From: Pelagibacteraceae bacterium
GTDB taxonomy: Bacteria > Pseudomonadota > Alphaproteobacteria > HIMB59 > GCA-002718135
Reading direction: 5' to 3'
DNA length: 64,000 nucleotides
Assembly (NCBI GenBank): GCA_002718135.1
Contig: PBDN01000005.1
Coordinates: forward strand, 31,589 to 95,588
Positions 19,060-28,038 of the stretch are shown here, piece by piece; position 1 is the first letter of the stretch, and each line of letters opens with the position of its first letter. The position numbers and the translations under genes are program-made. Under the pieces are notes generated by a model. The model was not told the DNA's origin. It ran no database searches and saw only the letters and a program-made list of their open reading frames with translations.

Positions 19060-19184
19060 TTTAAATTTAAATTATAACTTTCTTCAACGAGTATAGACGG
19101 ATTAGGTATTTCTATTAAATAAAGCCCCAAAAACAAAAAAATGAACAAAATCATCATAAAATAAGCAATATATTTATTTTTCAT
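19056..19184 (-). CDS. Small single-pass membrane protein (42 residues)
   Basis: An ATG at 19184 opens a 42-codon frame ending in TGA at 19056-19058 that overlaps the next start as ATGA. The product starts MKNKYIAYFMM. It has one hydrophobic helix from about residue 5 to 24 and a short outward tail with EIPNPSILVEES. A hydrophobic helix followed by a proline-containing IPxPxxxVE motif resembles small uncharacterised alphaproteobacterial proteins I have seen at comparable loci. That is recollection, not a search result. It is likely coupled to the exported helical-repeat protein and accA. Confidence 0.62.
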   Translation of the reverse strand: MKNKYIAYFMMILFIFLFLGLYLIEIPNPSILVEESYNLNLK

Positions 19185-19271
19185 TACAAAAACCTTATAA
19201 ATTTTAGTCTATTATAGAATTAATAATTTTTTTTAAGTTTTTTCTTATTGTAATTTAAATTTGTCAATAAT

Positions 19272-19826
19272 ATGGATTCATCAAAAATGAAGTTATACGG
19301 GAAAATCTTAAAGAAAAGTAATATTGCATTAATAGGATTAATGGGTTCTGGCAAATCTATTATTGGTAAAAAATTGGCAAAAAAATTAGATTTTAACTAC
19401 ATAGATACAGATTCAACAATTCAAAAAGAAACGGGTTTTTCAATAATAGAAATTTTTGAAAAATACGGAGAAAAGCATTTTAGAAAAATTGAAGAAAAGA
19501 TTGTTATAAAAAGTTTAAATTTTAACAAAAGTGTCATTTCTTTAGGAGGTGGATCAATATTAAGTAAAAAAATTCAAAAACTGCTAGTAAATAAATCTTT
19601 TACAATATACTTAGATGTTGAGATTGAAATATTACACAAAAGGCTAGAACATTCAAAAAAGAGACCGTTATTATTTAATGCAAATATTAAAGATAAGCTT
19701 TCTCAGTTATATAAAATTCGTCATAAGTATTACAAAAAAGCTGACTTAAGTATAAAAAATAATTCAAGCCAACCAAATGAGATAGTAAAAAAAATAATAT
19801 CATATTTAAAAAAAATAAATGAGTAA
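19272..19826 (+). CDS. aroK: Shikimate kinase
   Basis: Phosphorylates shikimate at the 3-position in aromatic amino acid synthesis. It has 184 residues with Walker A GLMGSGKS at 22-29, the shikimate-binding DTD in YIDTDSTIQ, FRKIEE, and SLGGGSIL, plus the lid segment KKRPLL. It is the first gene of a rightward run and overlaps aroB by eight bases. The ATG at 19272 gives a short N-terminal extension; an ATG at 19287 is a possible alternative. Confidence 0.95.
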   Translation: MDSSKMKLYGKILKKSNIALIGLMGSGKSIIGKKLAKKLDFNYIDTDSTIQKETGFSIIEIFEKYGEKHFRKIEEKIVIKSLNFNKSVISLGGGSILSKKIQKLLVNKSFTIYLDVEIEILHKRLEHSKKRPLLFNANIKDKLSQLYKIRHKYYKKADLSIKNNSSQPNEIVKKIISYLKKINE

Positions 19827-20892
19827 AATAATTAAAAGTAAATTTAAAAATAAAAGTTACAATATAGAAATTGAAAACAATTCTGTAATCAAAAAATTAA
19901 CAAAAATTATTAAAGATAATAATAATAATAAAGTTCATATAATAATAGATAAGAAAGTTAAATATTTAATTAAAAATTTTAAAAATTACTCTAACGTAAA
20001 TATAATTTTAACAAACGCTGGTGAAAATATAAAAAGCTTTAATTTTTATAAAAAAATTTCCAATGATATAATAACATATGGCATAGATCGCAAATCATTG
20101 TTGATTGGTATTGGAGGTGGAACTATTGGAGATTTATCAGGTTTTATTGCTGCTACAATATTAAGAGGTATAAATTTTATTTTAATACCAACAACTTTAC
20201 TTTCTCAAGTTGATAGTTCAGTAGGAGGTAAAAATGGAATCAACACAATTCATGGTAAAAACTTAATTGGAACATTTTATCAACCCACCAAAGTAATTAT
20301 TGATCCAGCTATTCTCAATACATTATCAAATAGAGAGCTCAAATCAGGTTATGCAGAAATATTAAAACACGCTTTAATAAATGATGCAAAATTTTTTTAT
20401 TGGTTAGAAAAATATTATAAAAAAATATTAATGCTAAATAAAACAACAATGGAAGAAGCAATATATAAAAGTATTAAAATAAAAAACAAATACATATTAA
20501 CTGACCCGGAAGAAAAATTAGTTAGTGAAAATTCAAGATCTATGCTTAACTTTGGTCATACATTTGGTCATGCATTAGAAACTTTTTATAAATATAAAAA
20601 AAAACTTACCCATGGTGAAGCAATATCAATAGGTATGTTCATGGAATCAAAATTATCATATTCAATAGGCAAATTAAGTAAAACAGATTTAAATAAAATA
20701 AAAAACCATTTGCTCAATTGCGGATTGCCTATAAAAGATAAAAATTCTCACAGTAGTATTTTTTTTAATATTTTATTAAAAGATAAAAAAAATTATGGAA
20801 AAAATATTAATTTAGTTCTATTAAAAAAAATTGGGAAATCTTATTTTAAAAGAAATTTGAATATTAAAATAATAAAACAAAATATAATTTAA
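19819..20892 (+). CDS. aroB: 3-dehydroquinate synthase
   Basis: An NAD- and metal-dependent enzyme converting DAHP to 3-dehydroquinate, the second step of the shikimate pathway. It has 357 residues and shows the NAD-binding GIGGGTIGDLSGF, TLLSQVDSSVGGKNG and the metal-ligand HTFGHALE. The gene is coupled to aroK by an eight-base overlap, the standard proteobacterial pair. The N terminus is unusually lysine- and asparagine-rich, as elsewhere in this genome. Confidence 0.96.
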   Translation: MSKIIKSKFKNKSYNIEIENNSVIKKLTKIIKDNNNNKVHIIIDKKVKYLIKNFKNYSNVNIILTNAGENIKSFNFYKKISNDIITYGIDRKSLLIGIGGGTIGDLSGFIAATILRGINFILIPTTLLSQVDSSVGGKNGINTIHGKNLIGTFYQPTKVIIDPAILNTLSNRELKSGYAEILKHALINDAKFFYWLEKYYKKILMLNKTTMEEAIYKSIKIKNKYILTDPEEKLVSENSRSMLNFGHTFGHALETFYKYKKKLTHGEAISIGMFMESKLSYSIGKLSKTDLNKIKNHLLNCGLPIKDKNSHSSIFFNILLKDKKNYGKNINLVLLKKIGKSYFKRNLNIKIIKQNII

Positions 20893-20900
20893 AAATCACA

Positions 20901-22154
20901 ATGTCTTTAATTACTTTATTTTTACTATTAATTTTAGTTTTATTAGTAGTTATTTCTGGATTTTTATCTGGATCAGAAACAGCTATTACAGCTACTTCAA
21001 AAGCTAGAATAATTTCAAAAATTAAAAAAGGAAGTAAAAGAGCTGAGTTTGTCTTAAAGATTTTAAATCAAAAAGATAATGTAATTTCTTCATTATTATT
21101 ATCAAATAACCTAGTTAATATTTTAGCGTCCTCTTTAGCTACTGCTGTTTTATATGATATTTTTGGAGTTAAAGGTATATTTTATGCAACTCTAATTATG
21201 ACAATTGTTATAGTTGTTTTTGCTGAAGTGCTTCCAAAAACTTATTCTTTGAATAAGCCAACTAGAACTTCATTAAATATTTCACCAGTAATATATTATT
21301 TAAACAAACTACTATATCCTATTGTATTTATAATTAATTTATTTGTAAAATCATTAGTTCAAACAAAAGATAATGATAAGACTATTTTAGATCAACAGTC
21401 TGAAGAAGAACTTCAAGGAGTAATAGATTTATACAAAACTTCTAATCCAGATTCTGAACATGAAAAAGAAATGCTCCAAAGTATTCTTCAATTAAATGAT
21501 ACTACAGTTGAAGAAGTATTTACACATAGAAAGAATATTTATTCAATAGAAAATTCATTAGAAATTACAGAAATAATATCAAAAATAAATCAATCGAGAT
21601 TCACCAGAATACCCTTTTGGAAAAATAATCCAGAAAACATCATTGGGGTTTTGAATATTAGATCTTTAAATGTGGATTTATCCAATCAGGAAAAATCAAA
21701 ACAAATTATTTTTGAAAAAATAACAAAGCCTTGGTTTATTCCTGAAACTACTAATTTACTTGAACAATTAGTTGAGTTTAAAAAAAGAAAAGAGCATTTA
21801 GCATTTGTAGTAGATGAATATGGTGTACTATTAGGAATCATAACTTTAGAAGATATAATTGAGGAAATAGTCGGAGAGATTGTTGATGAAATTGATATCC
21901 CCCAAGAAGATTTGCATCTTGATAGCAAGGGACTGATAATAACTAGTGGTGAAAAAAATCTTAAGGATTTATATAAAAATTTTGATTTGGAAGCGCCTAA
22001 AAGTGAAGCATCAACAATAGCGGGACATATTATGGAAATTGCAAAAAAAATTCCTTTTTATGGAGAAACAGTTAAAGATAATTTTTTTGAATATAAAATT
22101 TTATCACACTCAAGAAAACAAATTTCAAAAATTGAAATTAGTAAAATTAAATAA
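20901..22154 (+). CDS. CNNM/CorC (HlyC) family transporter with CBS domains
   Basis: A 417-residue inner-membrane protein. An N-terminal DUF21/CNNM region (about 1-180) has several hydrophobic helices and the motif SGSETAITA. A CBS domain pair follows at about 205-330, including AFVVDEYGVLLGIITLEDI, and then a CorC_HlyC domain with AGHIM. CNNM/CorC proteins are implicated in magnesium or cobalt efflux; the substrate here is not determined. In alphaproteobacteria it regularly follows aroB, as seen here. It overlaps bolA convergently by eight bases. Confidence 0.9.
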   Translation: MSLITLFLLLILVLLVVISGFLSGSETAITATSKARIISKIKKGSKRAEFVLKILNQKDNVISSLLLSNNLVNILASSLATAVLYDIFGVKGIFYATLIMTIVIVVFAEVLPKTYSLNKPTRTSLNISPVIYYLNKLLYPIVFIINLFVKSLVQTKDNDKTILDQQSEEELQGVIDLYKTSNPDSEHEKEMLQSILQLNDTTVEEVFTHRKNIYSIENSLEITEIISKINQSRFTRIPFWKNNPENIIGVLNIRSLNVDLSNQEKSKQIIFEKITKPWFIPETTNLLEQLVEFKKRKEHLAFVVDEYGVLLGIITLEDIIEEIVGEIVDEIDIPQEDLHLDSKGLIITSGEKNLKDLYKNFDLEAPKSEASTIAGHIMEIAKKIPFYGETVKDNFFEYKILSHSRKQISKIEISKIK

Positions 22155-22401
22155 TTTTAATTTCTAAGGAATGTAAACCTAGTTTAAATTCATCTTTCAA
22201 AATATTATTTATTAATCTATGAGTTTTTAGACGATTTACTGGCTTTTCTTTTATTTTTTTTAATATAACCAGTATATGAGTTTCTCCTGATCCATCAAAA
22301 TTATTATGATTCTTATGATTAATAGAATTGTCTACAATAGTAATTGAAAAATTATTTAATTTACTTTCTAATAACTTTTTAATTCTTTTTTTACGACTCA
22401 T
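22147..22401 (-). CDS. BolA family protein
   Basis: An 84-residue BolA-like protein, the full family length. It contains SRKKRIKKLLESKL, the loop DGSGETHILVIL and the helix-turn-strand VNRLKTHRLINNILKDEF. BolA proteins partner monothiol glutaredoxins in iron-sulfur and iron homeostasis. A BolA gene beside a J-domain/cobS/cobT cluster is a repeated alphaproteobacterial arrangement. Only 24 bases separate its start from the divergent J-protein start. Confidence 0.9.
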   Translation of the reverse strand: MSRKKRIKKLLESKLNNFSITIVDNSINHKNHNNFDGSGETHILVILKKIKEKPVNRLKTHRLINNILKDEFKLGLHSLEIKII

Positions 22402-22425
22402 AAAAATTAAACTATATAGTAATTG

Positions 22426-23010
22426 ATGAATAAATCTAAATTAGAAATACAAAAAAATAATTTATCTTGGGAAAAAAAAATTCAAAGAATATGTGATAAA
22501 TCTAATTGTAAAAACAAAGGCGAATTTAAAGCTCCAAAATCACGTATTCGTTTAAATGAATATTTTTTATTCTGCTTAAAGCATGTTAAGGAATATAATA
22601 AATCCTGGGATTTTTATAAAGGATTAACTACTGATGAAATAGAGCATGCAATGAGACAAGATACAGTTTGGGATCGCCCATCTTGGCCATTAAAAGGAAA
22701 TCCTGATAAAATTATTAGTCAAATCGACGAAATTATAAAAGAAGATTTTTCAATTTATTCTAATGAAAAAGATACTGGTAAATTTTTTAAAAATAAACTA
22801 GTAGATGAAACATTAACAAAAGATCAACATAAAGCTTTGGAAATACTAAGTTTGAATCTTCCTTTAACTATGGAAAAAATTAAAAAAAAATATAAAAAAC
22901 TAGTGAAAATATTTCATCCTGATGTAAATGGTAATAATAAAGATGCTGAAAATAAATTTAAAGAAATTAATGAATCTTATAAAATATTATTAAAAAAATT
23001 TGTAAAGTAA
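22426..23010 (+). CDS. J-domain protein with N-terminal Cys/His motif
   Basis: A 194-residue DnaJ-type cochaperone with the J domain at the C-terminal end. HPD lies at residues 164-166 in KKYKKLVKIFHPDVNG. The N-terminal part carries C23, C28, C50 and H53 (ICDKSNC, then YFLFCLKHVKEYN) and the conserved-looking KAPKSRIRL, possibly a metal site. The ATG at 22426 is preferred over a TTG three bases upstream. It lies seven bases before cobS, so it may serve the CobS/CobT chelatase-like machinery. That link is inferred from position. Confidence 0.88.
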   Translation: MNKSKLEIQKNNLSWEKKIQRICDKSNCKNKGEFKAPKSRIRLNEYFLFCLKHVKEYNKSWDFYKGLTTDEIEHAMRQDTVWDRPSWPLKGNPDKIISQIDEIIKEDFSIYSNEKDTGKFFKNKLVDETLTKDQHKALEILSLNLPLTMEKIKKKYKKLVKIFHPDVNGNNKDAENKFKEINESYKILLKKFVK

Positions 23011-23016
23011 AATAAA

Positions 23017-23994
23017 ATGAAAGAAAATTTTGAACAAAAACCTGAAGTAAAAATTAATACAAAAAAAGTATTCGGTATTTCTTGTGATTTTGATGTTTTT
23101 GCATTTAAAGAAAAAAATGATTATGTTCCACAAGTTGATCATAGTTATATTTTTGATCCTACAACTACCCTTTCTATTTTAGCAGGCTTTTGTAAAAATA
23201 GAAGAGTTTTAATACAAGGTTATCATGGGACAGGAAAATCAACACATATCGAACAGGTTGCCGCTAGATTAAATTGGGCTTGTGTTAGAGTTAATTTAGA
23301 TAGTCACATAAGTAGAGTAGATTTAATTGGTAAAGATGCAATAGTGCTAAAAAATGATAAGCAAATTACTGAATTTCAAGATGGTATATTACCTTGGTCA
23401 TTTAAAAATCCAGTTGCTTTGGTATTTGACGAATATGATGCCGGTAGACCAGATGTAATGTTTGTAATTCAAAGAATATTAGAAACAGATGGAAAACTAA
23501 CTTTACTAGATCAATCCAAAGTCATTAGACCAAATAAATATTTTCGTTTGTTTGCGACGGCTAACACCGTTGGTTTAGGAGATACAACTGGACTATATCA
23601 TGGAACTCAACAAATTAATCAAGGACAAATGGATAGATGGAATATTGTTACTTCACTAAATTATTTAGATAATAAAAAAGAGGAAGATATAATTTTAAGT
23701 AAATTAAAAAATTTAAATAACAAAGATGGAAAAGAGGTTGTAAAAAGTATGGTTGCAACTGCTGATTTAAGTAGATCAGGATTTATTAATGGCGATATAT
23801 CTACTGTTATGAGCCCAAGAACTGTTTTGACATGGGCTGAAAATTATCTAATTTTTAATGATATTGAATATTCATTTAAATTATCTTTTTTAAATAGATG
23901 TGATGAAATGGAGAGAGGAATTATTGAAGAATACTTTCAGCGTTCATTTGGTGAAGATATATCAGATGCCAAGGTGATTAATGTTAAAGAATGA
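23017..23994 (+). CDS. cobS: CobS-type AAA+ ATPase (cobaltochelatase subunit homologue)
   Basis: A 325-residue MoxR/CobS-type AAA+ ATPase. Walker A is GYHGTGKST at 68-76 and Walker B is ALVFDEYD around 134-141. Sensor-region residues lie in [17 protein letters not shown]. In aerobic B12 synthesis CobS and CobT assemble a chelatase with CobN that inserts cobalt. No cobN or other B12 gene is in this window, so an alternative metal-insertion or remodelling role is possible. It overlaps cobT by 14 bases. Confidence 0.93.
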   Translation: MKENFEQKPEVKINTKKVFGISCDFDVFAFKEKNDYVPQVDHSYIFDPTTTLSILAGFCKNRRVLIQGYHGTGKSTHIEQVAARLNWACVRVNLDSHISRVDLIGKDAIVLKNDKQITEFQDGILPWSFKNPVALVFDEYDAGRPDVMFVIQRILETDGKLTLLDQSKVIRPNKYFRLFATANTVGLGDTTGLYHGTQQINQGQMDRWNIVTSLNYLDNKKEEDIILSKLKNLNNKDGKEVVKSMVATADLSRSGFINGDISTVMSPRTVLTWAENYLIFNDIEYSFKLSFLNRCDEMERGIIEEYFQRSFGEDISDAKVINVKE

Positions 23995-25765
23995 TACGAT
24001 CTTAGAACAATTTAAAAAATCTTTAATAGTTACATTTAAATCAATCAGTAAAAATGAAAATATAGAAATTGACTTCGTTAAAGAAAATCCCAAAATTGAA
24101 GGAAATTTAGTTAAATTATCAGAACCAAATATCGAAAATATAAAAAAGAATTTAACCTATATTAGAGCTGAAGCTGACGCAATGGCTTTAGAATTTAGAA
24201 TTCACTCAAAAAAAATTCATAATAAATTTATTTCAAATGATGAAAAAACTAATGAAATTTTTAATGCTATAGAAAACTCAAGAGTAGAAGTAAGTGGATC
24301 AAAATTATTTAAAGGTATAAAAAATAATATTATAAATAAACATGTTTTAGATTTAAAACAAAAGACTCACACTAAAGATAAAGTTAATATTGCAGAAGCT
24401 TTTCGTTATGTTGCTTATGAAGAATTATTAGAGTTTAGTTTTGGACATATAAATGATATAAACCGAAAAGTAATAAAAAAAAAATTAGGAAAAAAATATA
24501 AGCAAATTTTTACTGATTTGCGGAAAAATCTTAATAATCAAGAAAATTTTGCTTTTAAATTAAAAAAATATTTAGATGATATTGGCTTTTTAAATGAAAC
24601 TTCAGATAATAATCAGCAAAATAGTATTGATGCAGAAAATGATAATAATGATTTAAAAAATGAATCTAAAAATAATAATGAAAAAAACAATAATATAACG
24701 GAAGATAAAATTGATTTTGAAAGTTCATCTACTGATTTGAATCAAACACTTTCTGTTACAGAAATAAATGAAGATATAGGTGATAGTAATAATGAAGACA
24801 TAAAATATGAAAACAACATAATTAATTTAGATAATATTAATGAATACAAATCTTATTGTACTAAATTCGATGAAACAATCAACGCATATGAACTGTGCGA
24901 TGGTAAAGAACTAGATAAATTAAGATATAATCTTGATCAACAAGTTTTTTCTTTTCAACCTCTGATTTCAAAGATAGCAAATAGATTACAAAGAAAGTTA
25001 TTGGCTCAACAAAAGAGACAGTGGCAATTTAATATGGAAGAAGGAATTTTAGATAATTCTCGATTAGCCAAAATCATTACAAATCCAATAAACAAATTAT
25101 CTTTCAAAAAAGAAAAAGATGTTGAGTTTAAAGATACTATAGTTACATTATTGATAGATAATTCTGGATCAATGAGAGGGAGACCTATTACTGTAGCGGC
25201 ATTATGTTCAGATATACTTGCCAAAACTTTGGAAAGATGTCTCATCAAAACTGAAATACTCGGTTTTACAACGAAAGCTTGGAAAGGTGGAGAATCAAGA
25301 GAAAAGTGGATCAAATCAGGTAAACCATCAAATCCAGGCAGGTTAAATGATCTAAGACATATAATTTATAAATCTGCAGATGCTCCTTGGAGAAGAGCCA
25401 AAAAAAATCTTGGACTTTTATTAAAAGAAGGCATTTTAAAAGAAAATGTTGATGGGGAAGCTCTAGCTTGGTCATATAAACGCTTACACACTAGGTATGA
25501 AAAACGAAAGATTCTCATAGTTATAAGTGATGGAGCACCAGTGGATGACTCAACATTATCAGTAAATACAGGAAACTATCTAGAAAAAAATTTACGAGAT
25601 ACAATAACTAAAATTGAAAATCAAAATAAAGTAGAATTAATAGCAATTGGAATTGGTCATGACGTATCTAGATATTATTCAAAAGCAGTTACTATTATGG
25701 ATGTAGATCAATTGGGTGAAGTTTTATTAAAAGAACTATCAGACATTTTTTCAGTAAAAAAATAA
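23981..25765 (+). CDS. cobT: CobT-type protein with C-terminal VWA/MIDAS domain
   Basis: A 594-residue partner of CobS. The N-terminal 200 residues are helical and resemble CobT. An Asn/Asp/Glu-rich disordered linker covers about 208-285. A von Willebrand A domain begins near 385 with the metal-ion-dependent adhesion site DNSGSM at 393-398, followed by [15 protein letters not shown] and a late [12 protein letters not shown]. This midasin-like architecture fits an AAA+/VWA remodelling pair. The linker uses the AT-rich codons AAT and GAT heavily and is not a true tandem repeat. Confidence 0.92.
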   Translation: MLKNDTILEQFKKSLIVTFKSISKNENIEIDFVKENPKIEGNLVKLSEPNIENIKKNLTYIRAEADAMALEFRIHSKKIHNKFISNDEKTNEIFNAIENSRVEVSGSKLFKGIKNNIINKHVLDLKQKTHTKDKVNIAEAFRYVAYEELLEFSFGHINDINRKVIKKKLGKKYKQIFTDLRKNLNNQENFAFKLKKYLDDIGFLNETSDNNQQNSIDAENDNNDLKNESKNNNEKNNNITEDKIDFESSSTDLNQTLSVTEINEDIGDSNNEDIKYENNIINLDNINEYKSYCTKFDETINAYELCDGKELDKLRYNLDQQVFSFQPLISKIANRLQRKLLAQQKRQWQFNMEEGILDNSRLAKIITNPINKLSFKKEKDVEFKDTIVTLLIDNSGSMRGRPITVAALCSDILAKTLERCLIKTEILGFTTKAWKGGESREKWIKSGKPSNPGRLNDLRHIIYKSADAPWRRAKKNLGLLLKEGILKENVDGEALAWSYKRLHTRYEKRKILIVISDGAPVDDSTLSVNTGNYLEKNLRDTITKIENQNKVELIAIGIGHDVSRYYSKAVTIMDVDQLGEVLLKELSDIFSVKK

Positions 25766-25769
25766 TATT

Positions 25770-26972
25770 CTATATTCCAACAAACCAGTTTTTTTCAGCT
25801 TCTTCTAAATTATTATTTACGATAGCTTTTCTTATAATATACATTAAATTGTTCATAAAATATATGTTGTGACATGTAATAAGTTGAAAACCGAGTAATT
25901 CATTAGATTTAAATAAATAATGTAAGTATGATAATGAGTAATTTTTGCAGGTACTACATTCACATTTATTATCAATAGGATGCAGACTATTTGCATGTTT
26001 AATATTTTTCAAATTTATTTTACCCTTTTTGCTTCTAGTTAAAGCACTACCATGTCGTGCTAATCTTGTTGGACTAACACAGTCAAAAGTATCAATCCCA
26101 GTTTTTACTAATTTCCATATATCATTAGGATCACCTATGCCAAGAAGATGTACAGGGTAATTATTTCCAAGTTTTTTAGCTGTAAAATTTACAACTTTAT
26201 ACATCTCTTCTTTAGAAGATCCCAAGCTACCTCCAATTGCTAATCCAAAAGTATCTAAATGGTTTAAATTAAAATTAATACTTTCTTCTCTAAGATCTTC
26301 ATAAATACCGCCTTGAATTATTCCATATAGTTTCTGCTGACCAGCTGAACCATAACCTGATTTGAAATTAGTTTTTGAATTGTAATGATTTAAAGATCTT
26401 ATTGCCCACCTATGACTTCTTTTCATTGAATTATTGGTGTAAGATTTATTAACATGAAAAGGAGTACATTCATCAAAGACAAGAATCAAATCAGCTCCAA
26501 GATTTCTCTGAACTTCTATTGATTTTTCAGGTGTTAATAATTTAAATGATCCGTCAACATATGATTTAAATAAACTACCCTCTTCTGTAATATTTAACAA
26601 ACTTTTATTTTTTTTTAAACTTTTCCCCCTTCCTTTGATTTCATCAGCTACTGATCCATAACCTAATGAAAATATTTGAAAACCCCCACTATCAGTTAAA
26701 ATTGGTGAATCCCAATTCATAAATTTATGTAAGCCTCCATGACTAGCTATTAATTCACTTCCTGGCTGAAGCATCAAATGATAAGTATTTGAAAGTATAA
26801 TTTGAGTATTGTTTTTTTTAGCCTCTAAAGTTGAGAATGATTTTAAGGCACCCTTAGTTGCACAAAATATAAATGCGGGTGTTTTAATTTTTCCATGAGG
26901 AGTTAGAATTTCACCTGTTCTTGCATTAGAGTTTTTTGCTAAAGTATTTACTGTCCAAGAAAACTGTGTCAT
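25770..26972 (-). CDS. tgt: Queuine tRNA-ribosyltransferase
   Basis: Exchanges guanine-34 in GUN-anticodon tRNAs for a 7-deazaguanine base. It has 400 residues, with catalytic D94 in LTDSGGFQ, the second catalytic region FDCVSPTRLARHG, and a zinc site of CECSTC followed by a late cysteine and histidine in LITCHN. The C-terminal stretch is near full length. It overlaps the end of a YhhQ-type transporter by four bases. That context favours use of salvaged queuine or preQ bases, although the sequence alone does not settle the substrate. Confidence 0.95.
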   Translation of the reverse strand: MTQFSWTVNTLAKNSNARTGEILTPHGKIKTPAFIFCATKGALKSFSTLEAKKNNTQIILSNTYHLMLQPGSELIASHGGLHKFMNWDSPILTDSGGFQIFSLGYGSVADEIKGRGKSLKKNKSLLNITEEGSLFKSYVDGSFKLLTPEKSIEVQRNLGADLILVFDECTPFHVNKSYTNNSMKRSHRWAIRSLNHYNSKTNFKSGYGSAGQQKLYGIIQGGIYEDLREESINFNLNHLDTFGLAIGGSLGSSKEEMYKVVNFTAKKLGNNYPVHLLGIGDPNDIWKLVKTGIDTFDCVSPTRLARHGSALTRSKKGKINLKNIKHANSLHPIDNKCECSTCKNYSLSYLHYLFKSNELLGFQLITCHNIYFMNNLMYIIRKAIVNNNLEEAEKNWFVGI

Positions 26973-27703
26973 TTCTTATTAATACAAAGCTTTGAAAGAT
27001 AAATAAAAGGAGTATCAACAAGTGCAATGAAAATTCTAAGAGTGTAAGTGCCAAAAATATAAATCATTATAACATTATATAATGTTTCAGGATTTGGGTT
27101 TAATATTATCCAAGCAAGAATACTAAAAACTGTATTATCAATTAAAGAAGATAAGAAAGTTGAAACATTATTTCTAAACCATAAAAATTTGTTTGTTGAT
27201 AATTTTTTAATAACAGAATAAATCCAAACATCAAAATATTGACTTAATAAATAGGCAATCATACTTGCTATAAAAAATCGAGACATAGGTGTGAATATAT
27301 TTTCTAAACTTTCTTGGGCAAAATCATATGAAGATGGATTAAAACCAATAGTAATTAACATTATAATTGTCATAAATAAAAAACTAGAAAAACTAATTAT
27401 TACATTTTTTTTTGCTTTTTCTTTTCCAAAATACTCAGATAGAATATCAGTACACAAAAAAGTAGAAGAAAATAGGACAGTGCCTAATGCTACTGGTTCA
27501 GGGGAATAAAAAAAATCAACAGTTTTTAAAACTTGAATATTGCCAGCTATTACAGCTAAAGCTGAATATAAATAAAGACCAACATATCCAAATATTTTTA
27601 AAAAAATTAAAATAGAAAAGAAGCAAAAAAAAAGCATAAATAACCATAATGTAAAAGTATTTAAAGAATTCAGATATGATATAAAATTTATGAAGAAATC
27701 CAT
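26969..27703 (-). CDS. YhhQ/VUT family queuosine precursor transporter
   Basis: A 244-residue inner-membrane protein with about six hydrophobic helices. Family landmarks are FFYSPEPVALGTVLFSSTF, TDILSEYFGKEKAKK, the transmembrane YLLSQYFDVWIY and NNVSTFLSSLIDNTVFS. YhhQ proteins import preQ0/preQ1 or queuine. It lies directly upstream of tgt with an ATGA-type overlap, so the two likely form a uptake-and-insertion pair. It follows rpmB by eight bases. Confidence 0.9.
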   Translation of the reverse strand: MDFFINFISYLNSLNTFTLWLFMLFFCFFSILIFLKIFGYVGLYLYSALAVIAGNIQVLKTVDFFYSPEPVALGTVLFSSTFLCTDILSEYFGKEKAKKNVIISFSSFLFMTIIMLITIGFNPSSYDFAQESLENIFTPMSRFFIASMIAYLLSQYFDVWIYSVIKKLSTNKFLWFRNNVSTFLSSLIDNTVFSILAWIILNPNPETLYNVIMIYIFGTYTLRIFIALVDTPFIYLSKLCINKK

Positions 27704-27711
27704 TAAAGGAT

Positions 27712-27993
27712 TTAGTTACTTTTACTTAGAATAGTTTTTTTTAATTTCTTAGCCTTTTCTGGCAGTTTACTATTTGGAGTAGAAACTAAAAAATCATCTA
27801 ATCCACCTTTTTTCTCTACAGTTCTTACTGTACTTGCAGCAACTTTAAGTTGTATTTTTTGACCCAGTTTTTCACTAACAAAAGTTATTTTTTGAAGATT
27901 GGGAAGAAATCTTCTTTTTGTTCTATTTTTTGCATGACTAACATTATTTCCTGTTTGGAATGATTTACCAGTTAATTCGCATTTCATTGTCAT
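27712..27993 (-). CDS. rpmB: 50S ribosomal protein L28
   Basis: A 93-residue large-subunit protein. It shows CELTGKSFQTGNNVSHA followed by NRTKRRFLPNLQ and the late AASTVRTVEKKGGLDDFL, the alphaproteobacterial L28 pattern. The frame is open to 28032, but the ATG at 27993 places the cysteine at position 5 (MTMKC), matching the usual MSRRC start. A perfect -35 hexamer upstream supports a start near here. It sits within a leftward gene run between a HAD hydrolase and yhhQ. Confidence 0.95.
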   Translation of the reverse strand: MTMKCELTGKSFQTGNNVSHAKNRTKRRFLPNLQKITFVSEKLGQKIQLKVAASTVRTVEKKGGLDDFLVSTPNSKLPEKAKKLKKTILSKSN

Positions 27994-28004
27994 AATGGAT
28001 CGGT

Positions 28005-28032
28005 TTAGTAAATGTAAATGATAATTTGTCAA
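28005..28032 (-). promoter_or_regulatory. Candidate sigma-70-type promoter for rpmB
   Basis: On the minus strand a perfect -35 box TTGACA occupies 28032-28027. After a 16-base spacer a -10-like TACTAA lies at 28010-28005. Transcription would begin about 12 bases or fewer before the rpmB ATG at 27993, giving an almost leaderless mRNA. The -10 match is 4 of 6, so this is a candidate only. Confidence 0.4.
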
Positions 28033-28038
28033 GGAAAG

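Noticed and set aside
24600..24840. Apparent AAT/GAT tandem repeats
   Set aside because: They encode the Asn/Asp/Glu-rich disordered linker of CobT. No constant repeat unit or register is present.
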